DNA of 42,418 nucleotides from an uncultured Spirochaeta sp. (GTDB lineage: Bacteria > Spirochaetota > Spirochaetia > DSM-27196 > Alkalispirochaetaceae). Location: positions 1 to 42,418 of the forward strand of contig CAJWEZ010000041.1 of assembly GCA_913030605.1 (NCBI GenBank), read 5' to 3'. The notes under the pieces were generated by a model. The model ran no database searches. It saw only the letters and a list, made by a program, of their open reading frames with translations, and was not told the DNA's origin. Below, piece after piece: positions 1-7,746 of the stretch (the first letter of the stretch is position 1; each line of letters begins with the position of its first letter). The position numbers and the translations under genes are program-made.

Positions 1-647
1 TTTGGTGACAGAACGGCGATCCGGTCCCCGCCGAACTCCGAGACGTACAGCGTATCGCCGTGTCGCACTACGTCAAACGGCTGATCCAGTCCCTCGAGCC
101 CTCCGCGCAGCCGTTGACGAACCCGCCCGTTGGGAGTAATGCGCAGGATTTCCTGCGTTCCCAGGGAGGTCACAAAGATGTCGCCGCCCGGTTCCGCCTC
201 CACCCCGGCGGGCCGCTGAAAGAGCCGGGCATCGCCGCGCTGCCCCTCCAGAACCTGCGAACGGGAGAGCCGCAGGTCCTCATCGGCGAAGGGCATAACG
301 CCGCGACGGTAGCGCATCGTGTCCAGACGCGAGATAAGGTAGGCGCCGGCCGCCTGCTGATCGACGAGGATCTGCCATTCGGCCATGGCAGCGTCCTCGA
401 GCCCGCTGCGAACGTAGGCGCGACCGAGCCACTCCCGCACCCGCAGATCATCGGGGGTATACGCCAGGGCGCGGGTGAACGCCACGATCGCGTCGTTGAA
501 ACGCGCAGCGTGAAACGCCTGGACGCCGAAGCGAAACTCCTCCCGGGCGTTCGCCTGGTCGAGATCTATCTGCTGGGCCGTTGCCAACGGAGTACCGACG
601 GCAAGTACCGCCAGCACCACCAGGATCAGGGGCACAACGCGCTTCAT
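1..647 (-). CDS. Secreted TPR/NHL-repeat-like protein, C-terminus beyond window
   Basis: The reading frame opens with ATG at 647 and is still open at base 1, so only the first 215 residues are visible. Residues 1-25 form a signal peptide (K/R, a long V/L-rich core, then ATAQQ). Residues 30-100 are a helical TPR-like segment (FGVQAFHAARFNDAIVAFTR). From about residue 140 the protein turns into a beta-propeller-like pattern (PAGVEAEPGGDIFVTS, then FDVVRHGDTLYVSEFGGDRI), which resembles NHL or SMP-30-type repeats. It overlaps the upstream TPR gene by an ATGA, so it is probably translationally coupled as the last visible gene of the surE operon. A periplasmic or surface scaffold is my inference; the exact family is not known. 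Confidence 0.75.
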   Translation of the reverse strand, partial: MKRVVPLILVVLAVLAVGTPLATAQQIDLDQANAREEFRFGVQAFHAARFNDAIVAFTRALAYTPDDLRVREWLGRAYVRSGLEDAAMAEWQILVDQQAAGAYLISRLDTMRYRRGVMPFADEDLRLSRSQVLEGQRGDARLFQRPAGVEAEPGGDIFVTSLGTQEILRITPNGRVRQRLRGGLEGLDQPFDVVRHGDTLYVSEFGGDRIAVLSP

Positions 648-1312
648 ACTTCCACCCCGGCCTCCCGGAGCAGTTCCTTGTAGTGCGCGACGATCTCCTG
701 CCGACCGTGGGACAGCCGCACCGCCTGCTCGTACAGCTCCTTGGCGCGTTGCAGGTGTCCCTGGCGCCGGTAGACCAGTGCCAGCGAATCCAGGTACGCG
801 GGGTTTTGCGGAAAGCGCTGGACCGCACTTTCACAGTACTGCCGGGCGAGATCCAGTTGGATCGCGTTCTCAGCCAGGATGAAACCCAGGGAGTTCAGGG
901 CATTCGCGTTGTCCGGGTCGATTTTCAGCGCTTTTTCGAGGTTTGCGATCGCCGGTGCAGTCTTGCCCTGGGCGTAGACTGCGTACCCCAGGGCTGCGTA
1001 GACCTTGGCGGACTCGTACCCGTCCTCCAGAAGGCGGTTGAGCTCGAACTCCGCAAGCCGGTAGCGTCCGGTCACGGCGTAGATATAGCCCATGATCATC
1101 CGACTCTGGTAGATGTGCAGGAACCCGATTTCCGAGTTCACCACCTGTTCAAGGTAGAGCAGCGCCTCGTCGTGCTGACCGAGGTGTGTGTAGCACAGAC
1201 CGAGATAGTAGCTCAGCGTTGCCTGATCGTCCGTGTCGATCTGCGCCGCCAGAAGGGCGTCGAGCGCCTCGCGATACTTCTTCTGCCGGTAGAGCCGAAT
1301 GCCTTCTTTCAT
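644..1312 (-). CDS. Tetratricopeptide repeat protein, 222 aa
   Basis: The protein is almost wholly TPR helices with no signal peptide or membrane segment. Canonical repeats are visible around residues 7-40 (YRQKKYREALDAL), 40-65 (YYLGLCYTHLGQHDEALLYL) and 104-137 (GYAVYAQGKTAPAIANLEKALKIDPDNANAL), with further helices to about 215. TPR arrays bind partner proteins; nothing here names the partner. The gene starts within the stop of surE (ATGA, 1309-1312), and its own stop overlaps the start of the next TPR/NHL-like gene the same way, so the three genes form a tightly coupled operon. Confidence 0.85.
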   Translation of the reverse strand: MKEGIRLYRQKKYREALDALLAAQIDTDDQATLSYYLGLCYTHLGQHDEALLYLEQVVNSEIGFLHIYQSRMIMGYIYAVTGRYRLAEFELNRLLEDGYESAKVYAALGYAVYAQGKTAPAIANLEKALKIDPDNANALNSLGFILAENAIQLDLARQYCESAVQRFPQNPAYLDSLALVYRRQGHLQRAKELYEQAVRLSHGRQEIVAHYKELLREAGVEV

Positions 1313-2055
1313 CGCTCCTGTACAAAGGAAAGGTCGCGGTACCGCGCCTCAACCGCGTGGTTCACCGGGTCCAGCATGACCGGACTCACCGACACCAGAC
1401 CGTGCTCCACGGCGTGCCAGTCGGTTCCCGCCGCAATTTCCGTGGCCGCGGGTTTCCCGTCGACGAAATAGTACGTTCCGCCGCGGGGCGGTTCGAACGG
1501 GAGCAGCTGGTCGTCGTAGCGCCGCATCGCCGGGGTGGTGATCGCCGCGCCACGGAACTCCGCCAGATTCGGCGCGTTCACGTTAATGAAGTGATCCTCG
1601 TTCCACAGCGCCAGCAGCTCGTCCAGGTGCTCCGCGAGAAACCGCGCCAGCGGCGCGAAGTGGAACGGTGCATGAAAACTGTTGAGCGATGCCGCGATGC
1701 CCGGAATCGACCGGTACGCCGCCTGCCGCGCGGCGGCACAGGTGCCGGAATACACGATATCAGATCCCAGGTTGGGCCCGATGTTGATCCCCGAAATGAC
1801 GACCTCGGGCTGCACGGGAATCGCACCGCGCGTTCCCAGGATCACGCAGTCCGCGGGTGTGCCACTGCTGGCGTACGCCTGATCCCCCACCCGGGTGCAA
1901 CGGATCGGTTCCGAGATGGTGATGCTGTTGGAAAAGCCACTGCGCTCACCGTCCGGCGCCAGAGTCCACACGTCGTGGTGCCGCGAGAACTCCTCCTGGA
2001 GCGCTGCGAGTCCGGGACTGTAGATCCCGTCGTCATTCGTCAGCAGTATAGTCAC
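1309..2055 (-). CDS. surE: 5'/3'-nucleotidase SurE
   Basis: SurE is a metal-dependent phosphatase that acts on nucleoside 5'- and 3'-monophosphates in the cytoplasm. The family's N-terminal metal site is plain (LLTNDDGIYSPGL, D8-D9), followed by APDGERSGFSNSITI, GTPADCV and SGINIGPNLGSDIVYSGT. The 248-residue length is typical. Translation begins with GTG at 2055. No Shine-Dalgarno precedes it, but a strong promoter (TTGACA, 17-base spacer, TACAGT) places the likely transcription start on or next to this GTG, so the message may be leaderless. The gene heads an operon with two TPR-containing genes and diverges from lnt. Confidence 0.95.
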   Translation of the reverse strand: MTILLTNDDGIYSPGLAALQEEFSRHHDVWTLAPDGERSGFSNSITISEPIRCTRVGDQAYASSGTPADCVILGTRGAIPVQPEVVISGINIGPNLGSDIVYSGTCAAARQAAYRSIPGIAASLNSFHAPFHFAPLARFLAEHLDELLALWNEDHFINVNAPNLAEFRGAAITTPAMRRYDDQLLPFEPPRGGTYYFVDGKPAATEIAAGTDWHAVEHGLVSVSPVMLDPVNHAVEARYRDLSFVQER

Positions 2056-2061
2056 GACGAG

Positions 2062-2090
2062 ACTGTAGCACCGGGGGTCAGGCCTGTCAA
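2062..2090 (-). promoter_or_regulatory. Sigma70-type promoter of surE
   Basis: On the minus strand a perfect -35 (TTGACA, 2090-2085) is followed by a 17-base spacer and a -10 TACAGT (2067-2062). The GTG start of surE (2055) lies six bases after the -10. The -35 overlaps the weaker -35 of the divergent lnt promoter on the other strand. Confidence 0.7.
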
Positions 2091-2113
2091 AGCCCGGCAG
2101 CCTCCGCTACAAT
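2084..2113 (+). promoter_or_regulatory. Candidate promoter of lnt (first copy)
   Basis: A -10 TACAAT (2108-2113) is preceded at 18 bases by CTGTCA (2084-2089), which matches 4 of 6 consensus bases. The ATG of lnt follows eight bases after the -10. The only Shine-Dalgarno-like bases are a GGGG four bases before the ATG. Confidence 0.55.
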
Positions 2114-2121
2114 GGGGCGCC

Positions 2122-3717
2122 ATGAGTGTGGGTCTGACTCTTGCGTCTTCACTGCTGTTGCCGATCGCCCTTCCCAACGAGTTTCTGCCGTGGGGGGCAA
2201 CCCTTCCCGGACTCGTCGCCCTGGTCCCTGTCCTGGTCGCGGTGTATCGGGTTCCGACGCGGCGGACTGCCTCCCGTCTGGGGCTTCTGTTCGGTGTGCT
2301 GAGTACCGCGATCGCCAACTACTGGCTCGCTTTTTTCGGTGAGTTTTCGGTATGGACGATCGGTGGCACGATCCTCGTCTACGCCGGCTACAACTACCTG
2401 CTGTTCGGGTTTCTCCATGTCATCGCCCACGGACACGACGGTACGGTGCCGGCGATTCGCCCCACCGATCGTCCGCGCCGTGCGATGCGGCCGTTCTGGA
2501 TCGCCGTGGCCTGGACCGGGTACGAATACCTGAAATCGGTCGGCTTTCTCGGATACCCGTGGGGTCTTGTCGCCTACCCCCTTGCGCGGTGGAACAGCGT
2601 GGCACAGATCGCCGAAATTACCGGTGTATGGGGTCTCTCCTTTATGGCGGCATACGTCAACGCGGCCATCGCAGACCTCGTGCTCTGTCGCGCCGAGGGT
2701 TTCGGACGACGGGTGACACGATCGGTTGCGGCACACGCGGTGGCGGCGGCGCTTTTGGTCGCGGTCGCCGCCGGTTTCGGCGCGTGGCAGCTTCCCCGCA
2801 TCCGTCCCTCCGGCGAACGGTCCATGCTTCTCGTTCAGCAGAACGTCGACAGCTGGCGGCCCGGCCGATTCGCCGACGCCCTGCTGCAGGCGGAGGACCT
2901 GACCCTTCGCGGAATCGCCACCGCAGACCGGCCGATCGATGCGGTCGTGTGGAGCGAGACCGCACTGCGCCGCACCTACAGCACCGCCGACGCCTACTGG
3001 ACCGAAACGCCCGCCCCGCTCCCCTTCCGGGCGTTCCTGGACCTCATCGATGTTCCGCTGGTGACCGGTGCGCCGATGCCGGCGGGACCGTCGGGACGCG
3101 ACGCGACCAACAGCGTTCTGGTCGTTTCACAGCGCGGAGAGCTGCTCGGATCCTACGGAAAACAGCAGCTCGTCCCCTTCGCGGAGTCGATCCCGTTCTG
3201 GTCAGTCCCGGCGGTGCAGGAGTTCTTCCGCTCCGTCGTCGGCCTGTACGGAACGTGGGTTCCCGGCGACAACAGCCGTCCGCTTCCGCTACCGCTCCCG
3301 GAGGGAGACACGCTCATGATCGGGACGCCGATCTGCTTCGAAGACGCCTTCGGCTGGGTACCGCGGGCGATGGTTCGCAACGGAGCCGAGGTTCTGGTCA
3401 ACCTGACGAACAACTCCTGGAGCCGTCAGGACTCCGCGCAAACGCAGCATTTCGTCGCCGCGCGACTGCGAACGATCGAGCTGCGTACCACGCTGGTGAG
3501 GAGCACGAACAGCGGGCTCTCGGCGGTCGTGGATGCCACCGGCCGCACAACCGACAGCCTCCCGATGTTCGTGGGAACCTCAAAGCGCGTGGACGTTCCC
3601 GTATACCCCTCACGATGGACGTTGTACCGCGCCTGGGGTGACTGGCTCGGAATTCTGGCAGCGATCACGGTTCTCCTGCGGGTCGCGGCCGGCGGGATCC
3701 GGGCGCGCCGACGGTAG
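2122..3717 (+). CDS. lnt: Apolipoprotein N-acyltransferase, first copy
   Basis: Lnt transfers a third acyl chain from phospholipid to the N-terminal cysteine of lipoproteins at the outer face of the inner membrane. This 531-residue protein has about six N-terminal membrane segments, then a nitrilase-like domain from about residue 235 (SMLLVQQNVD). The catalytic Glu-Lys-Cys triad is present: E279 in VVWSETAL, K347 in YGKQQLVPFAE and C405 in GTPICFEDAFG. The frame is open far upstream, but Met at 2122 directly precedes the first hydrophobic segment, and the promoter supports this start. A second lnt lies 4 kb away (7747-9384), so the two probably differ in substrate or expression; which is the main enzyme cannot be told from sequence. 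Confidence 0.93.
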   Translation: MSVGLTLASSLLLPIALPNEFLPWGATLPGLVALVPVLVAVYRVPTRRTASRLGLLFGVLSTAIANYWLAFFGEFSVWTIGGTILVYAGYNYLLFGFLHVIAHGHDGTVPAIRPTDRPRRAMRPFWIAVAWTGYEYLKSVGFLGYPWGLVAYPLARWNSVAQIAEITGVWGLSFMAAYVNAAIADLVLCRAEGFGRRVTRSVAAHAVAAALLVAVAAGFGAWQLPRIRPSGERSMLLVQQNVDSWRPGRFADALLQAEDLTLRGIATADRPIDAVVWSETALRRTYSTADAYWTETPAPLPFRAFLDLIDVPLVTGAPMPAGPSGRDATNSVLVVSQRGELLGSYGKQQLVPFAESIPFWSVPAVQEFFRSVVGLYGTWVPGDNSRPLPLPLPEGDTLMIGTPICFEDAFGWVPRAMVRNGAEVLVNLTNNSWSRQDSAQTQHFVAARLRTIELRTTLVRSTNSGLSAVVDATGRTTDSLPMFVGTSKRVDVPVYPSRWTLYRAWGDWLGILAAITVLLRVAAGGIRARRR

Positions 3718-3761
3718 CGGCGCACTCCGCCGCCGCTTGCGGCCCCGACCCGGCCGGGCAC

Positions 3762-3789
3762 AAAAAAAAGACCACCCCGTCGGGTGGTC
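3762..3789 (-). terminator. Rho-independent terminator after rpmE
   Basis: A perfect 8-bp stem (GACCACCC/GGGTGGTC) closes a 4-base loop. On the minus strand it is followed by eight T residues. It lies 43 bases after the rpmE stop and so ends the rho-rpmE transcript. The convergent lnt transcript would meet the same hairpin but without a T tract after it. Confidence 0.9.
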
Positions 3790-3831
3790 CCTCCACAATG
3801 AGCCCGCTCCGCGGAAGCCGCGGACGCGATG

Positions 3832-4080
3832 TCAGCCCTTGATGTTGTACTTGCGGCGAAAGCGCTCGACCCGACCGGCGGTATCAACAAGCTTCTGCTT
3901 GCCGGTGTAGAACGGGTGCGATGCACTCGAAATTTCCACGTCAAACAGCGGATACTCGTTGCCGTCTTCGTACTTGACCGTCTCCTTGGTCTCGACGGTG
4001 CTCCGGGTCAGAAACATCGTACCACTGGCGGTGTCGCGAAAGACAACCGGGCGATACTGCGGGTGGATATCCTCTCTCAT
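3832..4080 (-). CDS. rpmE: 50S ribosomal protein L31, type B
   Basis: The 82-residue protein starts [16 protein letters not shown] and continues with FLTRSTVET, then [24 protein letters not shown], which is the L31 signature. It has no cysteines, so it is the zinc-free (C-minus, type B) form. The frame extends 12 codons further upstream, but the internal ATG at 4080 is preceded by a good Shine-Dalgarno (GGAGG about six bases away) and matches the family start. It follows rho by 25 bases and is followed by an intrinsic terminator, so rho and rpmE form a two-gene unit, a common arrangement in bacteria. Confidence 0.95.
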   Translation of the reverse strand: MREDIHPQYRPVVFRDTASGTMFLTRSTVETKETVKYEDGNEYPLFDVEISSASHPFYTGKQKLVDTAGRVERFRRKYNIKG

Positions 4081-4105
4081 TTCAGCCTCCAACTCTCGTT
4101 CAGCC

Positions 4106-5662
4106 TCAGTCCGCACCGTTGGTGTTCATGGACTGCAGGAAGTCCGCATTATTCTTGGACTTCTTCATCCTGTCAAGGAGCAGTTCCAGCACCTCAACGT
4201 CGTCCATCGGGTTCACAACCTTTCGGAGAACCCACATCTTCCGCAGCTCCTCTTCGGTGAGCAACAGGTCCTCGCGCCGCGTCCCGGACTTCTTGATGTT
4301 AATCGCGGGGTAGATACGACGGTCCGACAGGCGGCGATCCAGATTGATCTCCATGTTGCCGGTACCCTTGAACTCCTCGAAGATCACCTCGTCCATACGG
4401 CTTCCGGTCTCGATCAGGGCCGTGGCCACGATCGTGAGACTTCCGCCGTCCTCGATATTGCGGGCGGCACCGAAGAACCGCTTGGGCTTGTGCAGGGCGT
4501 TGGAGTCCACACCACCGGAGAGGATCTTTCCGGACGTGGGCACCGTCTGGTTGTAGGCGCGCGCCAGGCGTGTAATCGAGTCGAGGAGGATGACGACATC
4601 CTTCTTGTGCTCCACCAGACGGCGACTTTTCTCCAGAACCATCTCCGCAACCTGCACGTGACGCTGCGCCTGCTCGTCGAAGGTGGAAGCCACAACCTCC
4701 GCCTTGACGTTGCGCTCCATGTCCGTGACCTCCTCCGGCCGCTCGTCTATCAGCAGCACGATGAGGTACACCTCGGGATGGTTCTCGGTGATCGCGTTTG
4801 CGATCTTCTGCAGGATGATCGTCTTTCCGGTCCGCGGTGGCGACACGATCAGTCCCCGCTGCCCCTTTCCGATCGGGCAGAAGAGATTGATCATACGTGT
4901 TGCCGGGTCACCGCTCCGCGTTTCCATGTCGAGCCGATGATCGGGATAGAGCGGTGTCAGGTTGTCGAAGGGAATTCGTGTCTGCGCCACGGTGGGATGG
5001 TCGAAGTTGACACTCTCCACCCGCAGCATCGCAAAGAACCGCTCGCCCTCCTTTGGCGGACGGATCTGACCGTACACCGTGTCGCCGGTCTTCAGGTTGA
5101 AGAGCCGAATCTGGGAAGGCGAAATGTAGATATCGTCGGGTCCGGACAGGTAGGAGTTCTGGGGGCTCCGGAGAAAACCGTATCCGTCGGGCAGGATCTC
5201 CAGGGAACCGTAGGCGTAAATGGTACCGTTGCGCTCTGTGTGCGCCTTCAGCACCGCAAAGATCACCTCCTGCTTCTTCAGGGAGAGCAGGTTTTCGGTG
5301 GCGATGCCCATGTCCGCGGCGAACTCCCGCAGATGCTTCATGTTCATCACCGTGAGCTCGTTGATGCTCAGGCTTTTGTCGTCCTTCAGGTGCGAAAAGT
5401 CGGTCGACATCGCCTGCTGCCCGCTCGGCGGGCGTCCGTCGCTGCCGTCGTCGACGTTTCCACGCCGCTCAGCCATTTCCTGCGTTACGGACGGTGGCGA
5501 CTCGTTGTCCCCATCCTTGACGAGAGCGACCCGGACGCGTTTCTTCTTCGCGGGACGCCGACCGGAACTGCGCGACTTTGAGCCGCCGTTTCCGTTCTTT
5601 TTTTCATTGTTGTTGCTACCGGACGTTGAGTCCGAACCTTGTTGTTCACGGTTGTCTGACAT
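4106..5662 (-). CDS. rho: Transcription termination factor Rho
   Basis: Rho is the hexameric RNA helicase that ends untranslated transcripts. In 518 residues the order is: a roughly 90-residue Ser/Asn/Lys/Arg-rich extension, the Rho N-terminal helical domain (about 98-140, [12 protein letters not shown]), the RNA-binding cold-shock-like domain (about 149-220, [19 protein letters not shown]), and the ATPase core with Walker A (VSPPRTGKT, about 274-281), Walker B (VVILLD) and the conserved RTGKT, ERPEEV and GGSLTI segments. I start it at ATG 5662, with GGAG about eight bases upstream, rather than at a TTG four codons earlier. A consensus promoter and a roughly 100-base leader precede it. Confidence 0.97.
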   Translation of the reverse strand: MSDNREQQGSDSTSGSNNNEKKNGNGGSKSRSSGRRPAKKKRVRVALVKDGDNESPPSVTQEMAERRGNVDDGSDGRPPSGQQAMSTDFSHLKDDKSLSINELTVMNMKHLREFAADMGIATENLLSLKKQEVIFAVLKAHTERNGTIYAYGSLEILPDGYGFLRSPQNSYLSGPDDIYISPSQIRLFNLKTGDTVYGQIRPPKEGERFFAMLRVESVNFDHPTVAQTRIPFDNLTPLYPDHRLDMETRSGDPATRMINLFCPIGKGQRGLIVSPPRTGKTIILQKIANAITENHPEVYLIVLLIDERPEEVTDMERNVKAEVVASTFDEQAQRHVQVAEMVLEKSRRLVEHKKDVVILLDSITRLARAYNQTVPTSGKILSGGVDSNALHKPKRFFGAARNIEDGGSLTIVATALIETGSRMDEVIFEEFKGTGNMEINLDRRLSDRRIYPAINIKKSGTRREDLLLTEEELRKMWVLRKVVNPMDDVEVLELLLDRMKKSKNNADFLQSMNTNGAD

Positions 5663-5767
5663 GGATTTCTCCAACCTATATGGCTATCCCGAGGCACGAA
5701 GCACGAACCCCTCTGGATTCGCAACGCCTAGATAAACTGACCGGGTTGAGTGTAGTGCAGGTTCAAC

Positions 5768-5796
5768 ACTATATGCTTCTACAAGCGTACTGTCAA
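5768..5796 (-). promoter_or_regulatory. Strong sigma70 promoter of rho
   Basis: On the minus strand TTGACA (5796-5791), a 17-base spacer and TATAGT (5773-5768) form a near-perfect promoter. The predicted start near 5761 gives rho a leader of about 100 bases. The -35 lies inside the 3' end of the cinA-like gene. Confidence 0.85.
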
Positions 5797-6285
5797 GCCA
5801 AAGCGTTCGACAAGCGCCACCAGCGCCATCCGGACCAGCTCACGCCGGACCGTGGAGCGGTCGCCGTCCAGTCGCAGTCGCCGCACGTCCTGTCCTGCGG
5901 AGTCGGCGACGGCAATATAGCTCTCACCGCGGGCGCTGCCGGATTCCGTACTCGGCCCCGCCGAACACGTTGTCGCCACCGCGACATCCGCGCCGCTGCG
6001 CGTCCGCGCTGCCGTGGCCATCGCCACGGTAATCTCCTCGGATACGGTTCCCGCGGCGGTTACGAACGAGGGATCCAGCCCCAGCGCCCGCTCCTTCATC
6101 TCCCGACGGTAGACCACGTACGCCCCGCACACGACGTCCGAGGCTCCGGGAACCGCCGTCAGTTCCGCGGTGATCATTCCACCGGTACACGACTCCGCCG
6201 CAACGAGTCGCGCGTTCCGGGATGCAAGTCCCCGGATAACCGCCTCGGCAAGGCGCTCCGTGGGCGCATCATCACGTCCTGTCAT
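5779..6285 (-). CDS. CinA C-terminal domain amidase (nicotinamide-nucleotide amidohydrolase family)
   Basis: This 168-residue protein is a stand-alone CinA C-terminal domain. Family hallmarks are LVAAESCTGGMITAEL (residues about 27-42), the YRREMKERALG segment and AAGTVSEEITVAMA. PncC-type members hydrolyse nicotinamide mononucleotide to nicotinate mononucleotide for NAD recycling. The usual glycine-rich loop after the central strand (normally of the form GIAGPxGG) is altered here to CSAGPSTESGSARGE, so activity is likely but not certain. It begins ten bases after the bactofilin stop and appears to be the last gene of the rpsT-HU-lnt run. Confidence 0.85.
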   Translation of the reverse strand: MTGRDDAPTERLAEAVIRGLASRNARLVAAESCTGGMITAELTAVPGASDVVCGAYVVYRREMKERALGLDPSFVTAAGTVSEEITVAMATAARTRSGADVAVATTCSAGPSTESGSARGESYIAVADSAGQDVRRLRLDGDRSTVRRELVRMALVALVERFGLTVRL

Positions 6286-6295
6286 GAACCGGCGG

Positions 6296-6733
6296 TCACG
6301 ACGTTTCCGAGGACGGCTCGATCATCGGAATCGCCTGCCGCCGCAACTGGTCCAGGGGGGCGGAAAACACATCCAGCGACTCGCTGTTACGCAGCATCTC
6401 GCAGCGCCCCTCGAACACGACGCCGTCGGCGATGCGAATCCGGCCGGCCCTGATGTTGCCGTATACCACGCAGCCGGGAAGCATCTCGACCTCGTCCTGC
6501 GCCTCGATGTTGCCGTGTACCGTGCCTCCGATGATGATCCGTCGTGCCGATACGTCGGCACGAACGTGGGCCCCGTCGCGGACGTACAGAAACCCGTCCG
6601 CGTTGATCTGCCCTTCGTACTCGCCACTCACGGTAACGGACCCCTTGAACCGAAGGGTCCCCGAGAACCGTGTTCCCGTTCCGAGTCGGCTGTCTGTCTG
6701 TTCAATGGAGCGGGGATCGATATGGTATGCCAT
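6296..6733 (-). CDS. Bactofilin, first copy
   Basis: Bactofilins polymerise without nucleotide into filaments that localise wall enzymes and shape the cell. The 145-residue protein has a short polar N-terminus, then the right-handed beta-helix core from about 20 to 115 with the characteristic repeating hydrophobic-glycine rhythm (FSGTLRFKGSVTVSGEYEG, RRIIIGGTVHGNIEA, RIRIADGVVFEG), then a tail ending IEPSSETS. It has no membrane segment. It lies 22 bases after a 73-residue TPR gene and downstream of a receiver protein, which is unlike the second bactofilin, paired with an M23-like peptidase at 16-17 kb. Confidence 0.9.
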   Translation of the reverse strand: MAYHIDPRSIEQTDSRLGTGTRFSGTLRFKGSVTVSGEYEGQINADGFLYVRDGAHVRADVSARRIIIGGTVHGNIEAQDEVEMLPGCVVYGNIRAGRIRIADGVVFEGRCEMLRNSESLDVFSAPLDQLRRQAIPMIEPSSETS

Positions 6734-6755
6734 CGTCTCGTTGTACGGAATCTGC

Positions 6756-6977
6756 CTATTTGCTGGTCATGACGAAGACGCCGTCCCAGTCCTCCGGCGG
6801 CGGCGATTCGATGTAGTGTTTGCACCGCGCCAGGTAGACCTTGGAGGGTCCGTCGTCGGGATCCACTTTCAGCGCCTGGGCGAAGTACTTCTGCGCCTCC
6901 TCAAACTGCATCAGTTTGTAGAGCTTGCGCCCTCGGGCAAACAGGTCAAGAACGCGCTTTTTTTCCTCGCTGATCAT
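6756..6977 (-). CDS. Small TPR protein resembling the tail of adenylate/guanylate cyclases
   Basis: This 73-residue protein holds one and a half TPRs (about 9-45, ARGRKLYKLMQFEEAQKYFA) and ends with DGPSKVYLARCKHYIESPPP followed by EDWDGVFVMTSK. From memory, that ending matches the extreme C-terminus of many class III adenylate/guanylate cyclases that carry TPRs. Here it stands alone, with no cyclase domain. Its start overlaps the stop of the receiver gene (ATGA, 6974-6977), so the two products are probably made together. The role is unknown; a small adaptor acting with the receiver protein is inference. The coding call is strong because of the coupled start and conserved ending. Confidence 0.85.
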   Translation of the reverse strand: MISEEKKRVLDLFARGRKLYKLMQFEEAQKYFAQALKVDPDDGPSKVYLARCKHYIESPPPEDWDGVFVMTSK

Positions 6978-7714
6978 TGGCCACCTCCGTGGACATCGTG
7001 GAGCGCCGCCGCAGCATGCTTGCGGAACTTGCTCTCCAGATCCTCGAGGGACAGCTCCTTGGACTTGAGTTCGTCCCCCTGCGTCTGCAGTTCCGACACT
7101 TCCTCTTCCAGCCCTTCCAGAGTGGCGAGCGTCTCGGATGTCTCCTGCTTGATAAGCCCGACGAGTTCGGCGACCGCCGAGGGGTCGCTGGGGTCCAGCT
7201 TCTCGGCCATGTCGCGGAGCGTTGTGATCGGCGTCTTGATGTGGCGGGTAAAGTAGATCAGCGAACTGTTCAGCGACTCCGTCAGCGCCAGGCGACGTTC
7301 CCGACGGACTACCTGCCGTGAGAGCTCGCGCTGTCGCAGCACAGCCTGGATCCGGGCGAGGACTTCCGAAAAGTTGAACGGCTTGGTGATATAGTCCTCG
7401 ATGCCCAGCTCGAATCCCTCGACCTTGTCCTCCACGTCGTCCATGGCGGAAAACATGATGATCGCCGTGTCGCGAACCTCGGCGTACGCCTCATCGCGTT
7501 TGACCAGCCGCGTGATCTCCCAACCGGTCCTGCCTGGCAGGATGTTGTCCAGAAGAACGAGGTCCGGGTGATCATCGACGATGCGTTCCAACGCGGTCTC
7601 GCCATCACTGGCCGTACTCACGTCATACCCGAGGCGCGAAAGCATGACCTGAAAAAACTCTACGTTGATGTGCTCGTCGTCGACGACCAGAATCCTGGGC
7701 GCTGTTTGTGACAT
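6974..7714 (-). CDS. Response regulator receiver fused to a degenerate histidine-kinase dimerisation helix
   Basis: Residues 1-128 are a receiver domain with all key residues: D12/D13, the phosphoacceptor D56 (LLDNILPGRTG), S89 (MFSA) and K111 (YITKPF). The rest is helical. Residues about 150-175 read like the HisKA helix of a sensor kinase (YFTRHIKTPITTLRDMAEKL), but the position normally held by the phosphorylated histidine is R157, and a histidine sits one place later. A coiled coil follows (about 185-235) and no ATPase domain is present. It is therefore not a kinase by itself and probably signals by dimerisation or partner binding. It overlaps the small TPR gene and follows lnt by 32 bases. 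Confidence 0.85.
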   Translation of the reverse strand: MSQTAPRILVVDDEHINVEFFQVMLSRLGYDVSTASDGETALERIVDDHPDLVLLDNILPGRTGWEITRLVKRDEAYAEVRDTAIIMFSAMDDVEDKVEGFELGIEDYITKPFNFSEVLARIQAVLRQRELSRQVVRRERRLALTESLNSSLIYFTRHIKTPITTLRDMAEKLDPSDPSAVAELVGLIKQETSETLATLEGLEEEVSELQTQGDELKSKELSLEDLESKFRKHAAAALHDVHGGGQ

Positions 7715-7746
7715 ATCGGTATTGTCCTATGGCCGTATCAGCTTTG

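Noticed and set aside
1186..2121. 312-codon upstream extension of the first lnt frame
   Set aside because: It lies opposite surE, has no protein-like pattern, and the membrane protein begins naturally at 2122 just after a promoter.
3721..3761. GC-rich inverted repeat just after the first lnt as a terminator for lnt
   Set aside because: The GGCCCCGACC/CGGCCGGGC pairing is imperfect and is followed by an A tract rather than a T tract on the plus strand.
3959..5581. Long open frame of 540 codons on the plus strand across rho
   Set aside because: It is the GC-rich shadow of rho; the translation lacks any family motif and the rho frame has a full set of domains, a promoter and a Shine-Dalgarno.
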